Assembly: GCA_035999765.1 (NCBI GenBank)
Contig: CP108521.1
Span: 124,001-188,000, forward strand
Direction of reading: 5' to 3'
Length of the DNA stretch: 64,000 bases
DNA from: Streptomyces sp. NBC_01231
GTDB taxonomy: Bacteria; Actinomycetota; Actinomycetes; Streptomycetales; Streptomycetaceae
How positions within the stretch are numbered: position 1 is the stretch's first letter; each line of letters starts with the position of its first letter. The translations under genes and the position numbers were made by a program. Below the pieces are notes generated by a model. It saw nothing but the letters and a program-made list of their open reading frames with translations. It ran no database searches and was not told where the DNA came from. Of the stretch, positions 1 to 10,100 are shown piece after piece.

Positions 1-277
1 GACGGTTCTCTGCGCCGGTTTGGCCGGCTTCGCCGGGTCTGCGCCCCCAGTGATCGTCCGGTGACAGGATCGGCGCCTTGCGTTCTGCCTGGGCTCGGAT
101 CTCCACGTGAGATTCGTGAGCGGTGATGCGGAACGCCTCTTCGTAGGAGGCCAGGGCGGCGCTCATGGCCCCGCCCGCAAGGCCCCGACGACGAATACGC
201 GCGGCCAGCCACGCAAAGAAGCCCAGGACAGCGGTGAGGCCGCCGATCAAGATCAGGAACGGTAAGAGCGCACCCAT
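1..277 (-). CDS. Small membrane-anchored protein, 3' end beyond the window
   Basis: The reading frame starts at an ATG at 277 on the minus strand and stays open to the left edge, so the C-terminus is missing. The product begins with one hydrophobic segment (about residues 3-27, rich in L, I, G, A, F, W) followed by an Arg cluster, a typical N-terminal anchor with the rest in the cytoplasm. A polar tail containing SPDDHWGRRPGEA follows. I recall similar short one-helix proteins in Streptomyces but know no function. It lies 63 bp beyond the tniQ stop and points the same way, so it could be transposon cargo or the flanking chromosome. Confidence 0.6.
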   Translation of the reverse strand, partial: MGALLPFLILIGGLTAVLGFFAWLAARIRRRGLAGGAMSAALASYEEAFRITAHESHVEIRAQAERKAPILSPDDHWGRRPGEAGQTGAENR

Positions 278-340
278 GGATACGAGCCTACTGGCCGACT
301 GTGATGCTCGGTGGCCAACTCCTCGGTCACAGTTTCCGAG

Positions 341-1153
341 TCAGGCTCGACGGGAGTTGGTGGGGAGCGATGCCGAAGCGTTGTGCCGCCTCGGTTGGCA
401 ATCGTGGGTGGTATCGCCAGTGCGGTGAGGCAAAAGGCTGGTGAGAATGACGACTTCGGGATAGGTGGACAGTTCGATCCGGGCTTCGGAGGGGCGGTGG
501 GGGTCACCGAACGGGTCCTCGCCCAGTACGTCGAGTCGGCGGTTCCAACGCTGCCGAAGCGGCGGGCTGCTGACCTCGTTGGTGAGGCACTTGATCAGGC
601 GGTCGCGGGCGTCGAGGTAGGCCAGTGCGGTGGAGGTGTGGGTGCCGTGGCGGAGGGTCCGCTGGTGTTGGCGGTTGGCCCGGAGAACTTCGGGCAGTCG
701 AGTGAGGCTGCGCTGCTCGTCTCCGAGGAGCCAGCGGTGATGCTGGTGGCAGACACCTTCGTGGTGAGGAGTGCTGCGGACAACGAGGCCGCGGATGTGG
801 CGGCGGGCCATGCAGAGGCGGCAGGCCGGGCGGCGTCGCGGTTCGATGACCTCCTCGGTGGCGGACAGCGGCAACCGCCGGATCGGGTCGCCGATTGTGC
901 CGAGCGGAGGCATCGCGTGGATCAGGGAGGCCGGGCTCCGGCTGGTCAGCGCGGAGAGCCGCAACAGCCCCGCGGGGGTCCAGTAGCCGACTCGGTTGTC
1001 GTCACGGCGGTGTTGTCGCGACGGGCCGATCAGGGACGAGAAGTGCCCGATGGTGAGGTGGTTGGCGTCGGCGAGCCGGTTCAGGTAGGAGCCGATGGTC
1101 TCGCCGTGGACGGGTGGTGGCGTGAGCGGCAGGGCCCGCAGCCGGGTGGTCAC
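341..1153 (-). CDS. tniQ: TniQ-family transposition targeting protein
   Basis: A 270-aa protein with a GTG start at 1153 that overlaps the tniB stop (GTGA). This start was preferred to the longer frame because the upstream extension is only the antisense of tniB. The N-terminus has the TniQ signature (GETIGSYLNRLADANHL). A zinc-binding block, CRLC followed about 25 residues later by CHQH, sits in the middle. In Tn7- and Tn5053-type elements TniQ/TnsD-like proteins choose the target site and contact the AAA+ regulator. It is last in a leftward operon after tnsA, tniA and tniB. The frame looks intact. Confidence 0.85.
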   Translation of the reverse strand: MTTRLRALPLTPPPVHGETIGSYLNRLADANHLTIGHFSSLIGPSRQHRRDDNRVGYWTPAGLLRLSALTSRSPASLIHAMPPLGTIGDPIRRLPLSATEEVIEPRRRPACRLCMARRHIRGLVVRSTPHHEGVCHQHHRWLLGDEQRSLTRLPEVLRANRQHQRTLRHGTHTSTALAYLDARDRLIKCLTNEVSSPPLRQRWNRRLDVLGEDPFGDPHRPSEARIELSTYPEVVILTSLLPHRTGDTTHDCQPRRHNASASLPTNSRRA

Positions 1154-2205
1154 GCGGTGCGTTTCTCGTTGCGGGTCCGGCGTCGGCGTGTGCGCGGGAG
1201 GTTCTGCTGTTCGGCGCTCTCGTCCAGGTCGACCCGCTCCAGCGAGGTTCTGGTGATTCTTTCGCTGCCGTCGAGGATGGCGTCCAGGGCGGCTTCGCGG
1301 ACGAGGTGGGACAGGCTTCCGATCATGCCGCCGGTGCGGTCGTGCAGGTAGCCGCTGAGTTTGAGCAGAGCGCCTGGCTGGTGGGCGTGAAGTCGTAGCG
1401 ATTCCTCCAGTGTCGCGATGAGAGATTGCCAAGAGCTGCGCTGTTCCTCGGTCTTGCGGCGGAATGGGCTGGTGGGAATGAGGCTGTAACGGCTGGCGAT
1501 CTGCCCACCGCGCCGTCCGGCGAACAAGCCAGTGCCCTCGACATCAACGCCGGCCAGGACGAAGGTCGCGGGGATGCGTTCCGAGAGGTATTTGATCTGG
1601 TCGGAAGCCTCGGCGCCGACCCGCGTACCGATGTCCAGATTGTGTAATTCGTCGATGAGCACGAGACGGCAGCCGAGGGTGCAGAGCAGGTCACAGACCT
1701 TGTTGGTGACCTCGACCTGGCTGTAGCGAGACGGCAGCGGCAGGCCGATGAACCGGGCGAACTCGATGGCCAGCATCTTCGGGGTGGCGGCCGGCGGGAC
1801 GGTGACATAGACGACCGGCAGGGACTTCGGCTGGATCTCTCCCCGGCGCCGACCCAACTGTTCGTAGTTCTTGCCCAGTTGGGTGATGGCGGTGGTCTTT
1901 CCAGTTCCGGCCGGGCCCGAGACGATCAATCCCCGGCGGGCGGAGTGCTGGTGCCGGTTGAGCAGGATGCGCTTGCGGCCGGTCGCGGCGACATGGCGGA
2001 TCGTCGGGGTGGAGACGATCACCAACTGGGAGTGGTAGTCCTCCCGGGCCCGGTCATACTCCGCCCGTTCAGGCTCCGGCAGCCGTTGCAGGGCCGCAGG
2101 CGGCAGGACGACCGGCGGCGCGATGGTTTCGGCGACGAACGCGCCCCAGCCCTCCTTCGTCGTCAGCAGGTAGTCGACTTCCTCCGGCTCCAGGAAGTGC
2201 GTCAT
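1150..2205 (-). CDS. tniB: TniB/TnsC-like AAA+ transposition regulator
   Basis: A 351-aa ATPase. The ATG at 2205 overlaps the end of tniA (ATGA), and the C-terminus overlaps tniQ by 4 bases, so translation is probably coupled. Walker A is GPAGTGKTT at residues 97-105 and Walker B is LVLIDEL at 181-187, followed by HNLD. A basic tail (RTRRRRTRNEKR) ends the protein. In this family the ATP-bound protein coats target DNA and recruits the DDE transposase and TniQ. The longer in-frame extension upstream is the antisense shadow of tniA and was left out. The gene looks intact. Confidence 0.88.
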   Translation of the reverse strand: MTHFLEPEEVDYLLTTKEGWGAFVAETIAPPVVLPPAALQRLPEPERAEYDRAREDYHSQLVIVSTPTIRHVAATGRKRILLNRHQHSARRGLIVSGPAGTGKTTAITQLGKNYEQLGRRRGEIQPKSLPVVYVTVPPAATPKMLAIEFARFIGLPLPSRYSQVEVTNKVCDLLCTLGCRLVLIDELHNLDIGTRVGAEASDQIKYLSERIPATFVLAGVDVEGTGLFAGRRGGQIASRYSLIPTSPFRRKTEEQRSSWQSLIATLEESLRLHAHQPGALLKLSGYLHDRTGGMIGSLSHLVREAALDAILDGSERITRTSLERVDLDESAEQQNLPRTRRRRTRNEKRTA

Positions 2206-4236
2206 CAACGGCTCCCGTCGGTGAAGGCATCGAACACCCCGAAGGGGATGACCTTGCCCACCGCCTCGTCGTCCGACTCCGCCTCCTCGACCGTCTCCGG
2301 CGAGATGTCTGCGGCCGGGCGCCCTGGGACCGCGGATGCGGCCCGGGTGCGGGCGGCGATCCGCCGGTCCGGGCCTGCCCCGGCCCGGGTCAGGAGATCC
2401 TCGACCGCCGCCGCGATGGCGCCCTCGTCGGTGGCTCCCCGCGCGGCCAGCAGAGATCGTGCATGGCGCCAGGTGAAATCGGCGAACGGGGCGGACACCG
2501 TGCCCAGCCGGGTCCATGGAACCGTGATCCATCCTCCGACCCGGGTGTCGCGTACCCAGACATGAGAGAGGTCGTAGGGGTCGTGATGGACCTCCCAGAG
2601 GTTGCCCTTGACGTCGACGCCGGAGGGCTGACGCCGGTAGGGGCCCAACTCCCGGCAGTCGTAGGTGCGGTAGTCGATGGTGATCCCGTAGTCGTTGATC
2701 TTCCGCCACTCCACCGGCAGCAGCTCGATGTAGTCATCCCCGCTCAGGCAGACCGGAAGATGTCCCGAGCGGGAGACCAGCAGCGCGTAGACCTCGTTCG
2801 GCGACAGCGCCCGGCGGGGCAGGAACGGACTGCGAACCCGTCATGGGGCCGGGTCTGCCAACAGGCGATAACCACTCCTGGAAAAGGTCGGCAAGTTCCG
2901 CGATGGTCCAGACGGCTTCGACGTCCTGGCCGCGGCGGGTGACGTTGGAGCCGACGTAACCGGCGACGTACTGGCAGAACAAGGTGTTGATCGAGGAGAA
3001 GGTCCGCTCGACCACACCCTTGTCGGTCGGGGTGCCCGGCCGGGCGGGCTGGACTGAGATGCCCAGTGTCCGGCAGGCCGCGATGAAGGTGTCGGAGATG
3101 AAGACCTTGCCGCGGTCGACGACGATCGTGTCCGGGACGATCACCGGCTTGGCCGCGGCGTGCTCCAGCCGGGCGTCGATGCTCATCAGGCGGGCGTGCG
3201 GGATCAGCGAGGCCGACATGCGTAACGCGTCCGTCCAGCCAGGCCGCATCGGCTCGGGCACCAGTATCCGCGCCAGCAGCAAGGCGGCATCGACCGCCTT
3301 CGTGCCCGCGGGCCGCAGGATGGCTGCGCAGATCGTCCTTGAGGCGATATCTACCGCGATGGTCAGCTCGACTCTGCCGGTCACCCCGTCGTCCAGGACC
3401 GCCAGCACGTCCAGCGGGGTGGTGTCGATCTGCACCACCTCGCCGGGCCGGGCAGCCATGGTCGGCGTGAACGGCGCCTCCGGCCGCCGGGCCTGCGACC
3501 GCCTGGTCGTGGCCGCCTCGAAGCTGTGCCGCCCTTCGGCCAGCGCCTTCACCAGCCGGTAGAGCGTCGCCCGTGAAGGAATGGGCACCACACCTTCGCC
3601 GTGACGTTCGGCCACCAGCTGCTCGGCCTGCCGCATCACCCGGGTCCGGGTGCCGGTCGACTTGTCCTCCTGCGCGGCGAGCACCTCGATCAGTGCCTCC
3701 ACCAGCCGTTCATCCACGCGCCCCGCACTCGGCAAGGACAGCCGCGTGGCCCGCCGGTCGACCAGACCCCACACGCCCTCGTCACGCCACTTCAGCCGCA
3801 TGCGGTGCAGGGTCCGCTCCGAGACCGATGTCCCCGAGGCGGTCAGCTCGGCGGCCTTCGCGGCGATCCGCTCGTTGATCGTGCGCCACTTCGGGTCGAA
3901 CTCCGGCCGGGGACTGGCGCCCGCGGGCGCATCCGGCGGCACCCCGGTCTCGACCTCGATCAGGTGCCGCTCGAAGAACTGGGCCTTGCGCAACGCGGGT
4001 TCGGGAACCGTGTCGAGCTGCCCGAACGGCGGCAGGCCCGGCGTAGCGGCCTGGGAGTCGAGCAGCTCGAAGTCCTCGGCGGCCATAAGGTGGGTGAACA
4101 TCATCAGTGACGGCGCCCCGTGGCTGTCGACCAGCCGGACCGTGGTGCCCGCGAGCCCGGCCACCGTATGAACCTGCCCGTCGAATCGAACACGGTCGCC
4201 AACACGCAGTGCTCCGCGTGGACCTGTCTGGCTCAT
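2205..4236 (-). pseudogene. tniA: TniA/TnsB-like DDE transposase with two frameshifts
   Basis: The frame starts at an ATG at 4236, overlapping the tnsA stop by 4 bases, and would encode about 677 aa if repaired. The catalytic core is present: D near residue 271 (VVQIDTTPLD), D near 374 (VVDRGKVF) and E 36 residues later (KGVVERTF). After the segment LADLFQEW (about 2872) the expected reading GVIACWQTRPHDG requires one extra base. At about 2833 a second single-base loss must be restored to reach RSPFLPRRALSPNE, after which the frame runs to 2205. As written, the transposase lacks its C-terminal third, including the expected contact region for the AAA+ partner. Both losses sit next to short G runs, so sequencing error cannot be excluded. 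Confidence 0.85.
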
Positions 4237-4946
4237 CGCTCCTCGCTTCGGCTCACCAGCGTGCGGTCGCTGAGCGGATAGGAGAGATCGGCAACCAGGC
4301 GTCCGCACCACAGCAGGTGGAACACCACCGGGAGGACCTGGAGGGGATCGCCGACGGAGGCGGCCTGGGCAACCAGCGGCGCGGGGACGGCAAAGGACGC
4401 GATCACCGCCGCATCGAGCCGCTCCGACTGCCCGTAACGGGGGTGGCGGTAGCCGGCGAGCCATCGCAGGTTCGCCACCCGCACCACATCGGTCTCCCCG
4501 GCCAGCCGGTAGGCCCAGCCCAGCTGGTCGCAGGCGCGGCGCATCGCGGCGAACGCCACCGCGGACCGGGCATCGATGCAGTCCGCCGGGCGGCAGTCCA
4601 CCACCAGACCCGTGCCGTCCGCTGCCCGCGCGAAGAAGTCCGGCGCATGCGACCGCCCGCGGCCCGCTGCCTCATCGCGCCAGAACAGCCAGAACGGCTG
4701 CGAGGCGAACGTCACGACCTGCGGATCGAAGTCCATCAGGATCGCATGATCACGCTCCAGCCACGACTCGAACCCGACATGCCGCCCCGTCGTCGCCGAC
4801 CAGTACAGGCCCGGGAAATGCCGCTGTCCCCGGTACGACGGAAAGCCCCGGACCGGCGCGACCTCCTCGAAGGCCACCTCCGCTGCGTACCCCAACGGCT
4901 TCCGCACTTCGTCGCCGTGCTCCAGCCAGGCCAGATCGAAATCTGA
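4233..4946 (-). pseudogene. tnsA: TnsA-like endonuclease, 3' part split off by the composite transposon
   Basis: This holds residues 17-252 of a TnsA-like nuclease. The fold markers are the acidic stretch FESWLERDHAILMDFDP, then HAPDFFARAADG and VVDCRPAD; the usual D-x-K is D-C-R here. In Tn7-like elements TnsA cuts the 5' strands, allowing cut-and-paste movement. The frame remains open up to the TGA at 4944-4946 and then enters insertion-sequence DNA. The missing first codons are at 12224-12271, across the inserted element. An internal GTG/ATG near 4907 could give a shortened product of about 224 aa. Confidence 0.82.
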
Positions 4947-5024
4947 GAGTGCGGTAAGCGAGTTAATGCCTGTTTCGGGCTTGGATTTGGGTGAGGGTCC
5001 CTGGTCGGCGGGGTGGGTCGGCGG

Positions 5025-5447
5025 TCAGGTGCGGGGCTGAGCGAGCAGGCCGGGTTCGGGTTCGGTGAGGATTCCCCGTGTGACCAGGCGTTTCAGCTTG
5101 GACCGGATGCCTTCGGTGTTCTTCGGAAGGATCGGCAGGTCGAGTGCCTCGCACAGGTCGCGGGCTCGCATCGGACGGCCGGCGTCGGTGAGGGCGGTGA
5201 GGATCTGCTGGTAGGCCGGGTGGTCCGGCACTTCGGGGCGGGGTGCCTCCTCGGCGGGCTCCGGTCGGGGGATGGCGAGGAGGGTCTTGCGGGTGATGCG
5301 CAGGTTTTCGCCCTCCGCGTCGAGCTCGCCGAGGCGGGCGGTGAGGTCCTCGATGCGCGAGCGGAGCTGCCCGGCCTGTTCTGCCATTTCGATCTCGCGG
5401 GCCTCGACGTAGGCCAGGACGGCCCTGATCTGCGGGTTGTCGCTCAT
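5025..5447 (-). CDS. IS accessory protein with coiled coil and winged-helix tail (left copy)
   Basis: A 140-aa product starting MSDNPQIRAVLAYVEAREIE. Residues 15-60 form a heptad-like helix, a Pro/Glu linker follows, and the C-terminal 60 residues (YQQILTALTDAG, ARDLCEALDLP, KLKRLVTRGILTE) resemble a winged-helix fold. A GGAGG ribosome binding site precedes the ATG. I recall the same small gene beside other Streptomyces IS5-type transposases, so it is probably a passenger or regulator of the element; its role is unknown. A frameshift near the end of the transposase makes the two genes appear as one long frame, but they are separate. Confidence 0.65.
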   Translation of the reverse strand: MSDNPQIRAVLAYVEAREIEMAEQAGQLRSRIEDLTARLGELDAEGENLRITRKTLLAIPRPEPAEEAPRPEVPDHPAYQQILTALTDAGRPMRARDLCEALDLPILPKNTEGIRSKLKRLVTRGILTEPEPGLLAQPRT

Positions 5448-6275
5448 GCGGTCCTCCAGGAGGGGAGGGTGGCGCCGGTGAGCCGGCGGGCCATGACGGA
5501 GGTCATCGCCCAGAAGACGCGGGAGCGGGAGCTGGCGGGCCCGGTGTTCGTAGTCGCGGACCAGCCGACGGTAGAACATCAGGATCCCGTTCGTCTGCTC
5601 CACGACCCACCGCTTGGCCTGGGGGACAAAGCTGGTGTCGGCCGGGTTGCGCTCGACGATCTCGACGTCGATGCCGCAGGTCTTGCCGTGATCGACGACG
5701 CTCTTCTTGAACCCCTGGTCGACCAGGGCCTTCTCGACTGTGTCGGTCTGGGCGGCCACGCCGTCCAGCAGTGCGATGCCGGCGGCGTTGTCGTGCGCGC
5801 CGGCCGGCAGGACGACGGCCTCCACGACGAGACCCAAAACGTCCACGGCCAGGCATCTCTTGCGGCCCGGCACCTTCTTCGCCGCGTCCTTGCCCGTCGT
5901 GGTGGACGGCACGCCGACGGCAGCGTGGATACTCTGCGTGTCTAGGATGACCAGGCTCGGGTCGGCTAATCGCCGCTTATTCTCACGCAGTTGCCACCGC
6001 AGCAGATCATGGATGGTCTGGTCGGTGCCGTCGTCACGTCATTTGTAGAAGTAGTACTGCACCGCACCGGCGGGCGGCAGGTCGTGGGGCAGTAGGTCCC
6101 ACTGGCAGCCGCTGCGGTTCTGGTACAGGACCGCGTTCACGATCTCCCGCATCGCGTACTTGCCCTGGTGGCCGCTGACCGAGGGATGCCCGGCCTTCCA
6201 CGCCGTGATCACGGGCTCGACCAGGACCCACTGCTCATCGGAGACGTCACTCGAGTACGGCTTGCGATCACTCAT
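5444..6275 (-). pseudogene. IS5-family transposase with in-frame TGA and C-terminal frameshift (left copy)
   Basis: The first segment (from about MSDRKPYSSDVSDEQW) has the IS5-type N-terminal helical domain and ends at a TGA at 6039-6041, after YYFYK. Reading on in the same frame gives RDDGTDQTIHDLLRW and the catalytic segments VILDTQSIHAA and KRWVVEQTNGIL. The TGA stands where relatives have Trp (FYKWRDDGT). After RDYEHR an extra base shifts the frame away from the expected PASSRSRVFWAMTSV ending. The right copy has the same two lesions. Confidence 0.85.
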
Positions 6276-6379
6276 CCCGTCACCCAAGCGAATCACGAAT
6301 GCTTGACCGGCAACGATGCCCCAACATCACCCCATCGAGCGATGGCAAGCCAGATATAAGATCGCGTACCGCACCCTCA

Positions 6380-6741
6380 GAAGCACCGAACTCAGCGCCG
6401 ATCCGCGCGTGGCGCCGCTCGCCGAACCCGACCTGCGCGGCCTGCCTCCAGCGGTGGTGGCCACCGCCGAGTTCGATCCGCTGCGTGACGAGGGCGACCG
6501 CTATGCCATGGCCCTGCGAGCCACCGGTGTCCCGGTCGAACACCGCCGGTTCGACGGACTCATCCACGGCTTCTACGGCATGGAACACCTCAGCCCCGCC
6601 GTTGCGGACGCCACCCACTGGCTCCACAATGCCCTGCGGAGACTCCTTGGCGGATTGCGGATTCATGCATGCGCCATGCCGCAGTTGCCCCTGGTGGAGT
6701 TGGGGAACCACGGAAAGGCCGCGTTGCGTTCTCCATACTGA
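6380..6741 (+). pseudogene. Alpha/beta-hydrolase (HSL-type esterase) C-terminal fragment
   Basis: Just inside the left IS the plus strand encodes [33 protein letters not shown] and [13 protein letters not shown]. These match the last third of fold-3 (hormone-sensitive-lipase type) esterases, including the catalytic Asp (AEFDPLRD) and His (LIHGF). The nucleophile half is missing and is not found elsewhere in the window. The IS end cuts the gene, so the fragment marks where that IS once inserted. The frame ends at 6741, just before the partner gene of the NACHT protein. Confidence 0.8.
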
Positions 6742-6777
6742 AGCTGCGTGCCCATGTCCGGATGCGGAGGAGATCCT

Positions 6778-7137
6778 GTGGAACCAATTTCGGCGCAACT
6801 GTTGATGACGATGGCGGGAGCTGCGGCCGGGAGCGCCGGTCAGCAGTTGTGGGAGACCTTGCGTGCGCTGGTGACACGCAGGTCGCAGGGCGGTGAACAG
6901 CTCCCGGAAGACGGGCAGTTGATGGCACTGGAAGAGAACCCGGAAAGCGCCGCCCGTGCTGACGAGCTGGCGAGCGTCCTGCGGCTTCGGGCCGCACAGG
7001 ACCCCGAGTTCGCCGACGCACTCATGAAGGTGCGGCAGAAGGCCGAGGGGCAGCATGGAGGTTTCTCGATCACTGGAGGCAGGCAGGACAAAGTCGTCAT
7101 GGCCCAGAACATCCATGGCAACATCAATATGAGCTGA
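6778..7137 (+). CDS. Small NACHT-associated partner protein
   Basis: A 119-aa protein read from a GTG at 6778, chosen because GGAGGAG lies 7-13 bases upstream. Residues 1-35 are helical and hydrophobic (VEPISAQLLMTMAGAAAGSAG), and 45-95 form acidic helices (ADELASVLRLRAAQDPEFAD). The tail (98-118) is Gly-rich: SITGGRQDKVVMAQNIHGNI. A like motif, ISGGRQKMVVQAGHVDKVVI, lies at residues 14-33 of the next protein, 9 bp downstream. Such Gly/Val/His-rich tails are common in actinobacterial proteins encoded with STAND or NACHT ATPases. I infer that it forms a complex with, or gates, the NACHT protein; the function is unproven. Confidence 0.6.
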   Translation: MEPISAQLLMTMAGAAAGSAGQQLWETLRALVTRRSQGGEQLPEDGQLMALEENPESAARADELASVLRLRAAQDPEFADALMKVRQKAEGQHGGFSITGGRQDKVVMAQNIHGNINMS

Positions 7138-7146
7138 GGCAGCACG

Positions 7147-10100
7147 GTGTCAGGGCAACGGGGGTGGGGATGGCCGCGCCTCGGGATCTCGGGTGGACGG
7201 CAGAAGATGGTCGTCCAGGCCGGACATGTCGACAAAGTCGTGATCGCGGTCGACGTGGGCGGCTGGTTTGGCCTCGCTGCCTTCGCTGTGGTGCTGCTCG
7301 TCGCCAAGCCTGCCCTGCCGCTGCCGACCGGTTTGGGCCCCGGGCCCGTGGCGGCGGGCTGGCTGCTCATCGCGGTCCTCCTCGGTGTCGACCTCGCACA
7401 ACGTGTCCTGGTTCGGATCCGGGAGCGCCGCGAAGGTGCCTGGCGGTCGGAGGAGATTCTGGCGGGGGCTGCCGACGCGCTGGCCGAGAAACTGCGTGTG
7501 CGGTACAGGCGGGACGAACGCTGGGCGCAGATCCACGATCCGGAGCCCATCGAGGTGGCCTGGCGGGAGGTGGAAGGCTCACCGGAGCCCCAACTGGGCT
7601 CCGTCTTGGCCTACATCACCAAGACACGCACACGGCGGCTGGTCGTCCTGGGTGGTGCGGGCGCAGGAAAGTCGGTTCTGGTGTTGCGCCTTGCGGAGGG
7701 GCTGCTGAGGGAGCGCGAGCGCCGCACCGCAGGGCAGGGGCCCGTGCCGGTGATCGTGCCGCTCGCCTCCTGGAATCCACGCCAAGGGCTCTATCGCTGG
7801 ATCGCACGACAGATGGCGGACGACCATCCGCACGCGTGCACACCGATCTCCGGCGCCCCGCCCGCCGACGTAGCCCTGGAACTGCTGCGGTCACAGCGCG
7901 TCCTGCCCGTCCTGGACGGCTTCGACGAACTGCCGCACGGCGTACGCGAGGAGGCCATGCGGCAGCTTCAGGCGAGCACGAAGGGCGGCAACCCGTTCGT
8001 CCTGACCAGCCGGGCGGAGGAGTACACCGAGCACGCGCTCGACCAGAGCCGTTTCGCACGCACCGAGATCGTCCTGTGCCCGCTGACCGACGACGCGGTG
8101 GCCGCGTATCTAAACCCGGGCGGCAGGCCCCGGGCGCGCTGGTCCGCCGTCCTCAACCGTATGGCCGCCGCCGACGACGATGAGTCCCCCGAGGCTCGGC
8201 TGCGCATGGTGCTGCGGGTGCCGCTGCATCTGAGCCTGGCCCGCGAGGCGTACGGCAAGGGCAGTGCTGACCCGGGCGAGCTGCTCGAGCCGGGTGGCTT
8301 CGCCAATATCAGGGACATCGAGCGCCGGTTATACGACGCGTATCTCGATGCCGTGTACAGCGCGTCCCACGATGTCCGTGCACGCGGTTCCGGGGATCCG
8401 CAACAGGCGCGCGCGTGGGCGGGCTTCCTGGCGGCACGCATGAAGGCCGACAACCGGCAGGAGCTCGTCTGGTGGCGCCTCGACGAGGACGTGCCCTGGC
8501 GGGTGCGCGTTCTGTGCCTGGTGCCTCCGCTCGCGCTGAGCACCGCCCTGGTCGCGTCGAGCGTGCACGGAGCCCCCGCCTGGCACACACGATGGGGGCT
8601 GCCATTGTGGAGCGCCTACGCTCTGCTGTGCCTTGTCGCCTTCCTGTACGCGGGCACCTCCGCGGAGGGTACGGAGCACCGGCCGCCGCAGGAGGTCGTG
8701 CGCCCCACTGGGAAGCAGCTGCGGGAAGCCCTCGGCAGTCGGCACAGTCAGGTCGTGGGCGTTCTCGTGGTGGCGTTGCTCGCGGCGGGCTGGACCGCCG
8801 CGCCTGCCATCGATTCCGGCCTGTGGCTGTGGGCCATGGTCGCCGCGAGCTTGACGGTACTGCGGTGGTGTGGCCGTCGGGTGCTGCTCGGCGCCGCCGA
8901 CCCATCCCTGGCACCGTCCCCGGCCGCGCTGATGCGCACCGACCGGCGAGCGGCGGCGGTGTTCGGGTGGCTCACCCCGGCAGGGCGCCCCGCGCTGTTT
9001 CTGCTGTGTCTTGCGCCCGTGGGAATGCTGCCCTTCACGCCTTTCGTCGACGACACGATCGTTTACGCCGCCGATGAACGCGTGATCGCATTCACGGTCG
9101 ACATGGCCCATGTGTCGTACGTCCTCCTCATCCCCTTAGTGGTCGCCGCCTGGGAACATCGCGCACGCCTCGTGCCACTCACCGTTCTGCTGCCGCCGGC
9201 GCTGCTCGGCCTGTGGGCGGTCCACGGGACGGCAGAAGGCTTCGTCCACACCGGCGACTGGGTACTCACCGTGGCCGGAACACTGGCCAGTTGGCTGCTG
9301 TACGTCCTCGCGGTCTCGGCGTGGGGAAGATTTCAGGTGGCCCGCCTGTACTTCTCCGCCACCGGCAGACTGCCACTGCGGGTCATGGCGTTCCTGCAGG
9401 ACGCGCATCAGCGAGGGGTGCTGCGCCAGTCGGGCGGCGCGTACCGCTTCCGCCACATTGAGCTGCGGGACCGACTGGCGCAGACGGCGACCACGGACGC
9501 GCACGACGCGGCTCGATCGCAGGGGAAACGGCGCCAGTTGGCGGCCGGCGCACTGTTCTTTGTCCTCCTGGCGGGGACGTACACCGTGATGATCAAGGGC
9601 GCCGCACAGGCCGACGCACCCCCCGGCCCGGTGCGTACGCTGCCCGCCGCATGCGGCCTCCTGGACGACGAGGACGTGGCAGCCCTCACCGACGATGCTC
9701 AGGAACAGCCAGCGAAGGAGCTTCCGCCGACGCTCCTGCGACAGCATGCGCAGACCGTATGCACCGTCGATGAAGAGTCACCATTTGCCCGGGCGGTACG
9801 GATCGAGGTGCGGACACAAGTCGTGACGGCGTTCCGCACCACGGGGGCCGTGGCCTGGGCCAAGTCGCAGTTCGCCTCCAGACCCGGGATACAGGACCTC
9901 GGCCTGAGGGGCGGGACGGCCCGGGCCATCGACGGGCTTGGTGACGAGGCCAAACTGATCACGGGATCCCAGCTAATCGGCGAAGCGGGGTTTCCGTTCC
10001 CCAAGACGGCCAAGGTGATCGTCCGGGAGCACAACGCCCTGATCGACATCCGGTACACCGAGGAGTTCGCCGACCACGACCGCGTCTCCGAGATCGCCCG

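Larger units (their letters stand above)
4947..6376 (-). mobile_element. IS5-family insertion sequence, left copy
   Basis: Terminal inverted repeats are GAGTGCGGTAAGCGA at the left and, reading inward from the right, GGGTGCGGTACGCGA. The element carries a transposase gene and a second gene for a coiled-coil/winged-helix protein, both leftward. Every predicted translation matches the right-hand copy (10794-12223), so the pair is near-identical except at the inner terminal base. The inner flank is TCA (6377-6379) and the outer flank is TGA; both fit TNA targets but they are not the same. Confidence 0.85.

Noticed and set aside
100..120. A TGAGATTC copy inside the first membrane-protein gene as a second transposon end
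   Set aside because: A single copy within a coding sequence; no cluster around it, so chance is likely.
2890..3900. Plus-strand ORFs opposite tniA
   Set aside because: They mirror the DDE transposase core on the other strand and have no ribosome binding sites or family motifs.
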